From Spongiibacteraceae bacterium (GTDB taxonomy: Bacteria; Pseudomonadota; Gammaproteobacteria; Pseudomonadales; PIVM01): a stretch of 9,200 nucleotides of DNA. The stretch is from contig JAUXDF010000097.1 in the NCBI GenBank assembly GCA_030618505.1, positions 1 to 9,200 of the forward strand, given 5' to 3'. The position numbers and the translations under genes are program-made. Shown piece after piece: positions 1 through 6,318 of this stretch; within the stretch, counting starts at the first letter, position 1; the number at the start of each line of letters is the position of its first letter. The notes under the pieces were generated by a model. The model had not been told where the DNA came from and did no database searches. It was given only the letters and a program-made list of their open reading frames with translations.

Positions 1-143
1 GCTTTATGTTCGGCTAGCAGATCAATAAAAAAATTGGCAGTGGAGCCGGTACCAATACCGACGATGGTGTCGCTGGCCAGCTTTGGCTTGATATAGTCCA
101 GTGCTGCCTGGGCAACGGCTTTTTTCATTTCGTCTTGGGTCAT
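1..143 (-). CDS. rpiA: Ribose-5-phosphate isomerase A, N-terminal part (cut by window edge)
   Basis: RpiA interconverts ribose 5-phosphate and ribulose 5-phosphate in the non-oxidative pentose phosphate pathway, in the cytoplasm. Only the first 47 codons are visible, reading MTQDEMKKAVAQAALDYI and then, further on, the family's phosphate-binding stretch IGTGSTANFFIDLL, which is what identifies it. The ATG at 143-141 has an AGGA ribosome-binding site 8 bases upstream and matches the usual RpiA N-terminus (MTQDELKKAVG-type), so the start is secure. The gene is divergent from ilvA, an arrangement also known in Pseudomonas. A consensus TATAAT lies about 40 bases upstream of the start. Nothing can be said about the catalytic residues, which lie beyond the window. 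Confidence 0.95.
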   Translation of the reverse strand, partial: MTQDEMKKAVAQAALDYIKPKLASDTIVGIGTGSTANFFIDLLAEHK

Positions 144-183
144 GGTAAGAGTCCTGATTGAGTATCTGCTTGATCGTTGGTCT

Positions 184-189
184 ATTATA
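184..189 (-). promoter_or_regulatory. Likely -10 box of the rpiA promoter
   Basis: On the minus strand these bases read TATAAT, a perfect sigma-70 -10 hexamer, about 40 bases upstream of the rpiA start codon. At 17-bp spacing the -35 position falls at 207-212 and reads TTTCTG, a poor match. That -35 position lies inside the terminal repeat of the MITE-like element, whose left end starts at 192. The -10 call is by sequence match only. Confidence 0.5.
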
Positions 190-191
190 CT

Positions 192-334
192 TAATTAGTG
201 CCCATCCAGAAACTGGTAGCTTTCGAAAATTAAACCCGGTCATGGCCAACGAAAATCTAGCTCCTAGGCCTTTAAGTCGCAAGATTTGCATTGGCCATGA
301 CCTCTTTGTTTAATTTCTGGATGGGCACTAATTA
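192..334. repeat. MITE-like palindromic element between rpiA and ilvA
   Basis: A 143-bp element bounded by perfect 21-bp inverted repeats (192-212 and 314-334). The outer 6 bases of each arm are TAATTA, itself a palindrome, so they could instead be a target-site duplication around 15-bp termini starting GTGCCCATCC. The pairing continues inward: AATTAAAC (228-235) with 308-315, GGTCATGGCCAA (238-249) with 291-302, then an imperfect match to about 259/281. The left arm carries 15 extra bases (213-227) that the right arm lacks. No transposase is encoded. This is typical of a non-autonomous inverted-repeat element mobilised in trans. I cannot name the parent family from the termini. The whole element could fold as one long hairpin in either RNA strand. 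Confidence 0.75.
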
Positions 335-416
335 TGCCTATGGTACTCATCATCATTACGAATGAGCGAGAAAACGTATTAATGGATGTCCGTCAAATGG
401 AGTCGTATTTTAGATT

Positions 417-1934
417 ATGATTAGCAATTACATTAAAAAAATCCTCGATGCGCGGGTCTACGACCTTGCTGAGCAGACCCCACTGGATAAAGCACCGCTG
501 TTGTCCCGACGTTTTGATAATAACATTTTGCTAAAAAGGGAGGATTTACAGCCGATCTTTTCCTTTAAGGTGCGTGGCGCCTATAACAAAATGGTGTTGC
601 TCGGTGATGAGCAGCTTAGCAAAGGTGTGGTAACGGCATCGGCGGGCAATCATGCACAAGGCGTGGCGCTGGCGGCTGAAAAGCTCAAAGCCAAAGCTAT
701 CATTGTGATGCCAAAAACTACCCCGCTGATCAAGGTTGATGCGGTTAGAGCACGGGGTGCCCAGGTGCTGCTCTGGGGGGATACCTATGATGAGGCGGCG
801 GCGTATGCCGATCAGCTGGTTAAGGAAAAGGGCATGGTTTATGTGCATCCCTATGATGATCCCGACGTGATTGCCGGGCAGGGAACCATTGCTGTGGAGA
901 TTTTGCGGCAATATACCGGAGACATTCACGCTATCTTTGTGCCAGTCGGAGGAGGAGGTTTGTTGGCGGGGATTGCGGCTTATGTGAAATATCTGCGGCC
1001 CGATATTAAAGTGATTGGAGTTGAGCCCGAGGATGCCGCTTGCCTGCAGGCGGCGATGAAGGCCGGGCGCCGGGTCAAGTTAGACGAGGTGGGGATATTT
1101 GCCGATGGTGTGGCCGTGGCGCAGATTGGCAAAGAGCCCTTTAGTGTTATTCAAGAGCGTGTGGATGAGGTGATTTGTGTTGATAGCGATGAAATATGTG
1201 CTGCCATCAAAGACATTTTTGAGGATACACGCTCAATAGCAGAACCGGCAGGTGCGCTGGCGCTGGCAGGTTTGAAAAAATATGTGGATCAAAGTGGTTG
1301 TCGTGCCCAGACTTTGGTGGCGATCGATAGTGGCGCCAACAGTAATTTTGATAGCCTGCGTTATATTTCCGAGCAAACAGAAATTGGTGAGAAGCGCGAG
1401 GCAATATTGGGTGTGACAATTGCCGAGACACCAGGCAGTTTTTGTGCTTTTTGCAAGGCCCTCGGAGAGTGGAATATTACCGAGTTTAATTACCGTTATG
1501 ATGACCACTCAAGTGCGCGAATATTTGCCGGTGTGCAGGTTGGTGCAGGTAGCCATGATAGGGTCAATTTGGTGGCTGACCTGCAGCGCCAGGGTTACCC
1601 GGTCGAGGATATGACCGACAATGAAATGGCCAAACTGCATGCCCGTCATATGGTTGGGGGCAGGGCGCCGGTTGAGGATGAAGTGGTTTATCAATTTGAG
1701 TTTCCGGAGCGGCCGGGGGCCTTGTTAACCTTTCTTAGTCAATTAGGCCAGCGCTGGAATATTTCCATGTTTCACTACCGTAATCATGGGGCGGCTTATG
1801 GTCGCGTGCTGGTGGGTTTGCAGGTGCCAATAGATCAGCGCAAAGATGTCGGTAAATTCCTCAAAGGGCTTAATTATCGCTTTAAAGAAGAAAGCGAAAA
1901 CCCGGCTTATAAGCTTTTTCTCAAGTCTCTGTAA
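417..1934 (+). CDS. ilvA: Threonine ammonia-lyase, biosynthetic (threonine deaminase)
   Basis: IlvA is a PLP enzyme converting L-threonine to 2-oxobutanoate and ammonia, the committed step toward isoleucine. The 505 residues match the two-ACT-domain form (E. coli 514). The catalytic domain spans about 1-325: the PLP lysine is K51 in SFKVRGAYNK, the substrate loop SAGNHAQG is at 75-82, the phosphate-binding loop VPVGGGGL at 175-182 and SGAN at 305-308. Two ACT-like regulatory domains follow, at about 328-400 (VTIAETPGSF) and 423-500 (FEFPERPGAL); in the family these bind isoleucine (inhibitor) and valine (activator). The start matches Pseudomonas-type IlvA (M-x-x-YVKKIL), but its only GGAG lies 14 bases upstream, so initiation may be weak or coupled to a 12-codon ORF overlapping the start by ATGA. 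No key residue is missing. Confidence 0.97.
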   Translation: MISNYIKKILDARVYDLAEQTPLDKAPLLSRRFDNNILLKREDLQPIFSFKVRGAYNKMVLLGDEQLSKGVVTASAGNHAQGVALAAEKLKAKAIIVMPKTTPLIKVDAVRARGAQVLLWGDTYDEAAAYADQLVKEKGMVYVHPYDDPDVIAGQGTIAVEILRQYTGDIHAIFVPVGGGGLLAGIAAYVKYLRPDIKVIGVEPEDAACLQAAMKAGRRVKLDEVGIFADGVAVAQIGKEPFSVIQERVDEVICVDSDEICAAIKDIFEDTRSIAEPAGALALAGLKKYVDQSGCRAQTLVAIDSGANSNFDSLRYISEQTEIGEKREAILGVTIAETPGSFCAFCKALGEWNITEFNYRYDDHSSARIFAGVQVGAGSHDRVNLVADLQRQGYPVEDMTDNEMAKLHARHMVGGRAPVEDEVVYQFEFPERPGALLTFLSQLGQRWNISMFHYRNHGAAYGRVLVGLQVPIDQRKDVGKFLKGLNYRFKEESENPAYKLFLKSL

Positions 1935-2001
1935 GGCTAATAACCCATAATAATGGCCTTTGTGATAAGTTTGGCGTTTTGCTAAGTTGTTGAATCACAG
2001 A

Positions 2002-2022
2002 ATAACAAACGCGGGTTGTTAT
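2002..2022 (+). terminator. Possible ilvA terminator (weak)
   Basis: ATAACAAAC at 2002-2010 pairs with GGTTGTTAT at 2014-2022 around a GCG loop, with one A-G mismatch, and is followed by GCTCTTTTG. The stem is A+T-rich and the T-run interrupted, so this is a marginal intrinsic terminator about 70 bases after the ilvA stop. It could equally be a chance palindrome or a protein-binding site. Confidence 0.25.
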
Positions 2023-2178
2023 GCTCTTTTGTGTCCGCTATTTTTAATTACAGCAGGTGACAATCGATGTGGCAGTAGGTTTGCCGATCGTTTTCCAGGG
2101 ATGTGAATCTGTTTACAGGCAAGGATGAGAACATAAAGCAGCATTAGCTAGTATTGATAGGTAAGGTAGTAAAAAGAA

Positions 2179-2268
2179 ATGAGCAAAACCCCGGATACAT
2201 TTGCAATTCTTATTTTTCTGTTTGGCTTGGGCACATTGTTAACTGCTACCGTGCAGGCAATGAATTAA
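2179..2268 (+). CDS. Possible 29-residue single-span membrane peptide
   Basis: ATG to TAA encodes MSKTPDTFAILIFLFGLG followed by TLLTATVQAMN. A short polar N-terminus is followed by an uninterrupted hydrophobic span (about residues 8-24), with lysine only on the N-terminal side and no charged residue after D6. This is the typical look of a small bacterial transmembrane protein. AAGG lies 12 bases upstream of the ATG, farther than optimal. It sits alone between convergent ilvA and fau. I do not recognise the family and assign no function. An open frame this short could be chance, though the ATG, the hydrophobic composition and a stop right after the helix are suggestive. Confidence 0.4.
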   Translation: MSKTPDTFAILIFLFGLGTLLTATVQAMN

Positions 2269-2299
2269 CAGTCTTGTTACAGCTTGTTGATAAAATTAC

Positions 2300-2893
2300 C
2301 TAAGTGATCATTTCCCGCTGAGTAGCTACACCTTGCAGCGGAATATCCCAGCTCTCCATTGGGCACTGCTCCAATTCCTGACAAACATGGGCAAGGCCGA
2401 ATAATAGTGGCCGAGTTTGAATGCTTGCCCGTTGTTTAAAAGAGCCCGCTCTGCGCTTAAAAGAAAAGCTTCGATCATAAAACCCCCCGCCCATACCCAG
2501 GCGTCCACCTAAACGGTCAAAACCCACGAGTGGCATAAAAACCAGATCCAGTTGTTGTGGTTTTAAACGTTCCTTATGAATGGGCTCTGGAATCTGAAAG
2601 TGATTGCGGATCAGTTTATCTCCTGGCTTATAGCGGCCAAACAGTAAACTGCGGTTGTTTTGTAATATTGGCAGGTAGCAGTGTTTGCCTGATTTAACTG
2701 CTTGGGATAACAGAGGCATCGGGTCAATCTCGCCATCGTTAGCCAGATAAAAGGCAATGCGCTGGCTACGGATAAAGGCGGGTTGTTTACAGATTAGCTG
2801 TTGAAGCGCTCGTGCGGCAAGGCGTTGCTGGTAAATAGTCAGGCTGCGTCTTTGCTGGCGCAGTCGCTTGCGGAGCTGTTGTTTATCAGGCAT
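2300..2893 (-). CDS. fau: 5-formyltetrahydrofolate cyclo-ligase (5,10-methenyl-THF synthetase)
   Basis: This enzyme (YgfA/Fau) uses ATP to convert 5-formyltetrahydrofolate to 5,10-methenyltetrahydrofolate, returning stored or inhibitory folate to the one-carbon pool. The protein has 197 residues, close to the family length of about 180-200. The basic N-terminus KQQLRKRLRQQRRSL is the family's first helix. Diagnostic pieces are FYLANDGEIDPMPLL (48-62), the formyl-folate/ATP motif PLVGFDRLGGRLGMGGGFYD (121-140) and a C-terminal WDIPLQGVATQREMI region. A basic patch after the glycine loop (SFSFKRRAGSFKQRA) is slightly longer than usual. The ATG at 2893 lies about 22 bases beyond the 3' end of 6S RNA and has no strong Shine-Dalgarno, consistent with expression from the ssrS-fau transcript as in E. 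coli. Confidence 0.95.
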   Translation of the reverse strand: MPDKQQLRKRLRQQRRSLTIYQQRLAARALQQLICKQPAFIRSQRIAFYLANDGEIDPMPLLSQAVKSGKHCYLPILQNNRSLLFGRYKPGDKLIRNHFQIPEPIHKERLKPQQLDLVFMPLVGFDRLGGRLGMGGGFYDRSFSFKRRAGSFKQRASIQTRPLLFGLAHVCQELEQCPMESWDIPLQGVATQREMIT

Positions 2894-2914
2894 CTGTTGG
2901 GCTTATGATGAGAA

Positions 2915-3095
2915 TGTGATTCTCCGAGATACCGCCGACAGTGTGGTCCTTGAACCCTAAGGTTCAAGGTGGTGGTTCCTGTGTTGCATTAGGCTTTCCG
3001 TCAGGCGGACATGCACACCAACAACCCGAGAAACCTCCAGGGTACAGCTTATCGGCTCGAGGACCTACTGACTAGCGTATACCTCAGAGAGCCAC
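2915..3095 (-). ncRNA. ssrS: 6S RNA
   Basis: 6S RNA binds the sigma-70 RNA polymerase holoenzyme as a mimic of an open promoter and down-tunes many promoters in stationary phase. Evidence: position between zapA and fau, the conserved gammaproteobacterial location. The 5' end reads CTCTCTGAGG and can pair with CCTCGGAGA-like sequence (read as CTCGGAGA) at the 3' end, forming the closing stem. GAGCCGATAAG matches the conserved 5'-side segment of E. coli 6S. The 3' side carries the hairpin CCTTGAACC-TTAG-GGTTCAAGG (2948-2969), nearly as in E. coli, followed by GGCGGTATCTCGGAGA. The inferred length of about 181 nt compares with 184 in E. coli. The start is set by a -10 box 7 bases upstream and the closing stem; the exact ends are uncertain by several bases. 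RNase processing of a longer ssrS-fau transcript is expected from the family. Confidence 0.92.
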
Positions 3096-3101
3096 AACTG
3101 C

Positions 3102-3107
3102 AGTATA
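3102..3107 (-). promoter_or_regulatory. -10 box of the 6S RNA promoter
   Basis: The minus strand reads TATACT here, a 5/6 match to the sigma-70 -10, placing the start near 3095 exactly where the 6S closing stem begins. The -35 region is poor (TGCAGT at 16-bp spacing). It overlaps a small hairpin, GAAAAC/GTTTTC (3119-3138), that begins at the zapA stop codon and might weakly separate the zapA transcript from ssrS. Confidence 0.6.
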
Positions 3108-3137
3108 TCCTACCGATGGAAAACTGCACGAGGTTTT

Positions 3138-3452
3138 CTAGATTTCTATCTGCAGGTAATCTTGCAGGGCATTATCGAGTTTGCTGTCAATGCGTTTTAA
3201 CTTGTCTTCGGTATCGGCATCACTGCCGGTACGGGCTTTTTCTTGCATCAACTCATGGGCGATATTGAGTGCCGCCATCACCGCAATTCTGTCCAGTCCG
3301 ATCACTTTGCCGGCTTCACGAATCTTGCGCATCTGCGAGTCAAGGTGCTGGGCGGATTGTGCCAGTTCTGCCTGCTGCTCGGGCGGGCAGCCGACTTGAT
3401 AATCCTTGTCGAGGATATTAACAATAACGGTGTTGGGTTTTTCACTGCTCAC
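3138..3452 (-). CDS. zapA: Cell division protein ZapA
   Basis: ZapA binds FtsZ and bundles its protofilaments at the Z ring. The protein has 104 residues (E. coli 109). The N-terminal part (1-50) has the family pattern: NTVIVNILDKDYQVGCPPEQQ, then AAQHLD-type helix (here SAQHLDSQMRKIREAGK). It is followed by GLDRIAVMAALNIAHELM and a C-terminal coiled coil (about 75-100), which in the family mediates dimer and tetramer formation. The start is GTG (3452-3450), overlapping the preceding gene's TGA as GTGA, with GGAG 9 bases upstream, so translation is likely coupled. The next element downstream is 6S RNA, as in most gammaproteobacteria. No anomaly apart from the GTG start. Confidence 0.95.
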   Translation of the reverse strand: MSSEKPNTVIVNILDKDYQVGCPPEQQAELAQSAQHLDSQMRKIREAGKVIGLDRIAVMAALNIAHELMQEKARTGSDADTEDKLKRIDSKLDNALQDYLQIEI

Positions 3453-3658
3453 GAACTCTGCTCCAGGGCTTTCAGGCGACTGATCATTGCTTCAACTTTC
3501 AGCTTTGCCTGCTCATTTTTTTCTATTAAGGAAGATCGTTCATTTAACCAGCCGTCCTCTTTGTTTTTCAAGAGGCGGTTTTCATCATTGAGCTGATCGC
3601 AGAGTCGGATGAGATCGTCAATTTTTGTTTCAATTGATTTAAGTGGTTTGTTATTCAT
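3449..3658 (-). CDS. TIGR02449-type small coiled-coil protein (ZapB-like)
   Basis: A 69-residue, charged, almost entirely helical protein with heptad-like hydrophobics throughout (IETKIDDLIRLCDQL, NRLLKNK, LIEKNEQAKLKVEAMISRLKALE). It has no membrane span or signal. This matches the short family annotated as TIGR02449, found directly upstream of zapA in Pseudomonas and relatives and resembling the division protein ZapB. A role at the Z ring is inferred from position and coiled-coil character, not shown. It overlaps zapA by 4 bases (GTGA). The ATG at 3658 has no strong Shine-Dalgarno, and a good promoter lies about 45 bases upstream. Confidence 0.85.
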   Translation of the reverse strand: MNNKPLKSIETKIDDLIRLCDQLNDENRLLKNKEDGWLNERSSLIEKNEQAKLKVEAMISRLKALEQSS

Positions 3659-3706
3659 TTTGCGTATCTATTTAAAGGTGTCTGCTAAGGCATTGACGTT
3701 TAAGTA

Positions 3707-3735
3707 AATATAGTGCGCAAGGGGGAGCTGGTCAA
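3707..3735 (-). promoter_or_regulatory. Sigma-70 promoter for the TIGR02449 gene and zapA
   Basis: On the minus strand, TTGACC (3735-3730) and TATATT (3712-3707) are separated by exactly 17 bases. Each matches the consensus at 5 of 6 positions. Predicted transcription starts near 3700, giving a leader of about 42 bases to the ATG at 3658. This is the best-looking promoter in the window, and it suggests that the division genes are transcribed separately from the upstream RND gene. Confidence 0.65.
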
Positions 3736-3831
3736 TTTGTTATAGTGTATTTTGCGACGGGATTTACAATTGCGCCCACCCCAGTGGCTCCAGAGAGGGG
3801 GAGTCAGGGGCTGGCGGGATTGGTCTGCAGT

Positions 3832-6318
3832 TTATTGCTTGCCTTGTGTAACGCTGTCGCCGTGGTGTCGAGGGGCGTTATTTCGCCAAAATACCGTCAT
3901 CAGCGCTGGTGCCAGCAGCAGGTTTGATAGCAGGGCAATGACGATAGAAAAGCTCAGCAGGATGCCAAAATCACGGGCGGCTGAAAAGGTATCAAACACA
4001 TGAACGATAAAGCCGCCAACTAGCACCACGGAGGTAAACACTATCGCCCGACCAACCACGGCAAGGGTGTGGTGTACCGCACGGCGTGGGTCGGCTTCGC
4101 GTATAGCGTAGCGGCGATAATGGTGCATAAAGTGAATGGTATCATCAACGGAGATACCGATAATGATGCAGCCGGCCATGGCGGTCATCATGTTGAGGGG
4201 GATATTCATCCAGCCCATCAAACCAACGGAAAAAATGATCGGCAGGACGTTGGGAATAAATGCGAGTAGTCCACCACGCAGGCTACCCATTAATAAAAAC
4301 ATCAATAGCCCGACTAATAAAAATGCCACTGCGTAACTGTTGGTCATTGAGGTTAGCAGGGCTTTTATCGTTTGGGAGAAGATGACAAGCAAGCCGGTGA
4401 TGGTGACCTTGACTTCCGGCACGCCGCTGGCGCTAACTTTTTCCTCCAATTCAGCCTGCAAGGTGTTGATATATTCGGCATAACCAATAACGTTCGCCCA
4501 GGGTATTTGTACGTTAAAACGACCTAGCTGAAAGCTGGAGTCAGTAAAGTCACCCAAATCCTCGGCGCTACTGGTTTCGAAAAGAAACAGCTCCTGGGCA
4601 ATAGTGGCCTGGTCATCGGGGATGACATAAAAGGCCTCATCTCCACCATTCAGTGCCCGATGTGTTTCTTTGACCACTTCGACAATGGAGGTGGCCTGTT
4701 TAGCCTGGGTGATATTGACCTGGCGGCTCTCGATGAGCGTTTTGGCCTCATCCATTAGTTGTAAAAAGGCGGGGTTGTAGAGGCCGTTTTCCTTTTGGCT
4801 ATCCAGTACCACTTGCATGGACAGAGCCCCATTCATTTTGTTATCCATCAGTTCTGAGGCCACCCGTACCGGGTGCTCTTGCGGATACCAGCGTATCGGG
4901 TCGTGACTAAATTCTACTTTGCTTAATCCAAGGATGGCGACGGCGGTAAGGAGCAAGGAGATCAGCAGTACGCTGTGAGCTCGGCGCACGCCAAAGTCAC
5001 CCAAGGCAAATATGCTGCGATCTATCATTGTTAATACGCGGGATTTGTTGAGTGTATTGTCCTGTTGTTTGCTGCGGCGGCGAACGGGCAAAATAGTGAG
5101 TAGGGCGGGCAGTAACACGATGGTGTAGTAAAGCGCTAATAGAGCACCAATGGCACCAAATATTCCCAGCGAGCGTATCGGTAGCAAATCGGCGGCAGCA
5201 AAGGAGAGTAGTCCGGCGGCGGTGGTCAGGCTGGTCATGACCACGGCTACGGAGGTGCTTTTCATGGCGTTGACAATAGCGCTGAGTTTTTCTTCGCCGT
5301 TGTCGTAGAGTTTATAAAAGACGCTAAGTATGTGTACGGAATCTGCAACACCAATGGCTAACAGGAAGGTGGGTAAAATCTGGGTGTTGCCATTGATGGA
5401 AAAACCAAAAATGGGCATCAGGGCGATGGTGACCATGGTGGAGAGGCTGACCACCAGCAGGGGCATCCAGACGCCGGAGAAACGTCGAAATAAGAGGTAG
5501 AGCAGTAGTGCAATAATGGCGAGTCCGAGTACGGTGCTGCGGCCCATTTCTATGCCCATATCTTCGGCCATGGAGTAGTTAACAACGTGGGTGCCGCTGG
5601 AATAAATACGAAAACCGGCTTGTTGATGTTGCTCGCTAATTTCCAGTAGTGTTTGGGCAAAAGCTGATTCTTCATCGGGGGTGAGGTAGTCTTCGCGGCT
5701 AAGCATGTGGCTGCTTTCTGGGGTCGATTCGTCGTTGTCAAAGCCATTTTGTTCATCGTCGTCGCCTATTAGTGCGGCATCGCTGTAGCTGGCTGGCTCA
5801 AGTACAACGCTGGCCAGGTGGCCGTCGCTGGATACCAGGCTGCCGGTGTAGACGGGGTTGCTCAGTACCAGTTTGCGAAAGGCGGGGATGTCGGCTTCAC
5901 TGTTTGGCCACAGTTCTCGTAGTTCTTGTACGATCAGTTCGTCGCCTTCGCCGCGGGTGTGGCGGACGTTGAGCAGGCTGGTGATGGTTTCGAGGTGGGG
6001 GACGTTTTGTTCGAGGTCTTCGTGTAGGGCGCGTAGGTGTTGGAGGTTGTCGAGGGTGAAGAAGTCGCCTTCGCTGGCGATGGTGACGACACAGTAGTCG
6101 CCGTAGCCAAATTGTTCACGGAATTTGTCGTAGGCGGCCACTGAGGGGTCGGATTTGGTCAGGAAGGAGTCGACGGAGAGGTCCATGGTGGCGTGTCGGA
6201 TCTGGGGCACGATGATGGCGGTGGCGACGATCACTAGCAGCAGGATCAGTTTGCTATGATGGATGACGTATTCGCTCCAGAGGGCAAAAAAACTTTCTAC
6301 TCGATCGCGTAAGGACAT
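3832..6318 (-). CDS. MMPL/RND-family exporter (SSD-type, COG1033-like)
   Basis: An inner-membrane RND-superfamily permease of 828 residues with internally duplicated architecture: TM1 at about 22-40, a periplasmic loop 41-260, TM2-6 at 263-410, TM7 at 448-466, a second loop 467-655 and TM8-12 at about 660-808. Each half carries the family's TM4-type acidic motif: GVADSVH (D326) and GISVDDTIHF (D725, D726), the likely proton-relay residues. The length (about 800, against about 1030 for AcrB) and the short loops fit the MMPL/hydrophobe exporter group rather than drug pumps with a trimeric funnel. Loop 1 has an acidic low-complexity insert (GDDDEQNGFDNDE, 185-197). No membrane-fusion or outer-membrane partner is adjacent, so it may act alone on lipids, hopanoids or other amphiphiles; the substrate is unknown. 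The ATG at 6318 has a weak Shine-Dalgarno (AAGAG). Confidence 0.88.
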   Translation of the reverse strand: MSLRDRVESFFALWSEYVIHHSKLILLLVIVATAIIVPQIRHATMDLSVDSFLTKSDPSVAAYDKFREQFGYGDYCVVTIASEGDFFTLDNLQHLRALHEDLEQNVPHLETITSLLNVRHTRGEGDELIVQELRELWPNSEADIPAFRKLVLSNPVYTGSLVSSDGHLASVVLEPASYSDAALIGDDDEQNGFDNDESTPESSHMLSREDYLTPDEESAFAQTLLEISEQHQQAGFRIYSSGTHVVNYSMAEDMGIEMGRSTVLGLAIIALLLYLLFRRFSGVWMPLLVVSLSTMVTIALMPIFGFSINGNTQILPTFLLAIGVADSVHILSVFYKLYDNGEEKLSAIVNAMKSTSVAVVMTSLTTAAGLLSFAAADLLPIRSLGIFGAIGALLALYYTIVLLPALLTILPVRRRSKQQDNTLNKSRVLTMIDRSIFALGDFGVRRAHSVLLISLLLTAVAILGLSKVEFSHDPIRWYPQEHPVRVASELMDNKMNGALSMQVVLDSQKENGLYNPAFLQLMDEAKTLIESRQVNITQAKQATSIVEVVKETHRALNGGDEAFYVIPDDQATIAQELFLFETSSAEDLGDFTDSSFQLGRFNVQIPWANVIGYAEYINTLQAELEEKVSASGVPEVKVTITGLLVIFSQTIKALLTSMTNSYAVAFLLVGLLMFLLMGSLRGGLLAFIPNVLPIIFSVGLMGWMNIPLNMMTAMAGCIIIGISVDDTIHFMHHYRRYAIREADPRRAVHHTLAVVGRAIVFTSVVLVGGFIVHVFDTFSAARDFGILLSFSIVIALLSNLLLAPALMTVFWRNNAPRHHGDSVTQGKQ

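Larger units (their letters stand above)
1935..2299. other. 365-bp spacer between convergent ilvA and fau
   Basis: This A+T-richer stretch holds no long ORF. It contains a weak hairpin near the ilvA stop (AAGGC 1933-1937 with GCCTT 1956-1960), a better inverted repeat at 2002-2022 and a possible 29-codon ORF at 2179-2268. I see no clear terminator for fau at its right end: no stem followed by a T-run on the minus strand. Confidence 0.6.

Noticed and set aside
22..291. 89-codon minus-strand ORF overlapping rpiA and the palindromic element
   Set aside because: It is in a different frame from rpiA over the shared bases and its start is inside the repeat element; an artefact of the insertion.
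546..929. 127-codon minus-strand ORF inside ilvA
   Set aside because: It lies wholly antisense to the conserved IlvA catalytic domain and is a shadow of that frame.
417..1934. Idea that the ilvA product is the catabolic (TdcB-type) threonine dehydratase
   Set aside because: It has two C-terminal ACT-like regions and 505 residues; TdcB-type enzymes are about 330 residues and lack them.
1933..1960. Hairpin AAGGC/GCCTT right after the ilvA stop as a terminator
   Set aside because: Only 5 bp of stem around an 18-base loop and no T-run; too weak to call.
3011..3268. 85-codon plus-strand ORF starting MHTNNPRNLQGTAYRL
   Set aside because: It runs antisense through the 6S RNA and into the 3' half of zapA; both explain the sequence fully, and the peptide has no recognisable family character.
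3745..3927. 60-codon plus-strand ORF near the RND gene's 3' end, considered as a divergent gene in place of ygfB
   Set aside because: About half lies antisense to the RND C-terminus, there is no Shine-Dalgarno, and it does not resemble UPF0149 proteins.
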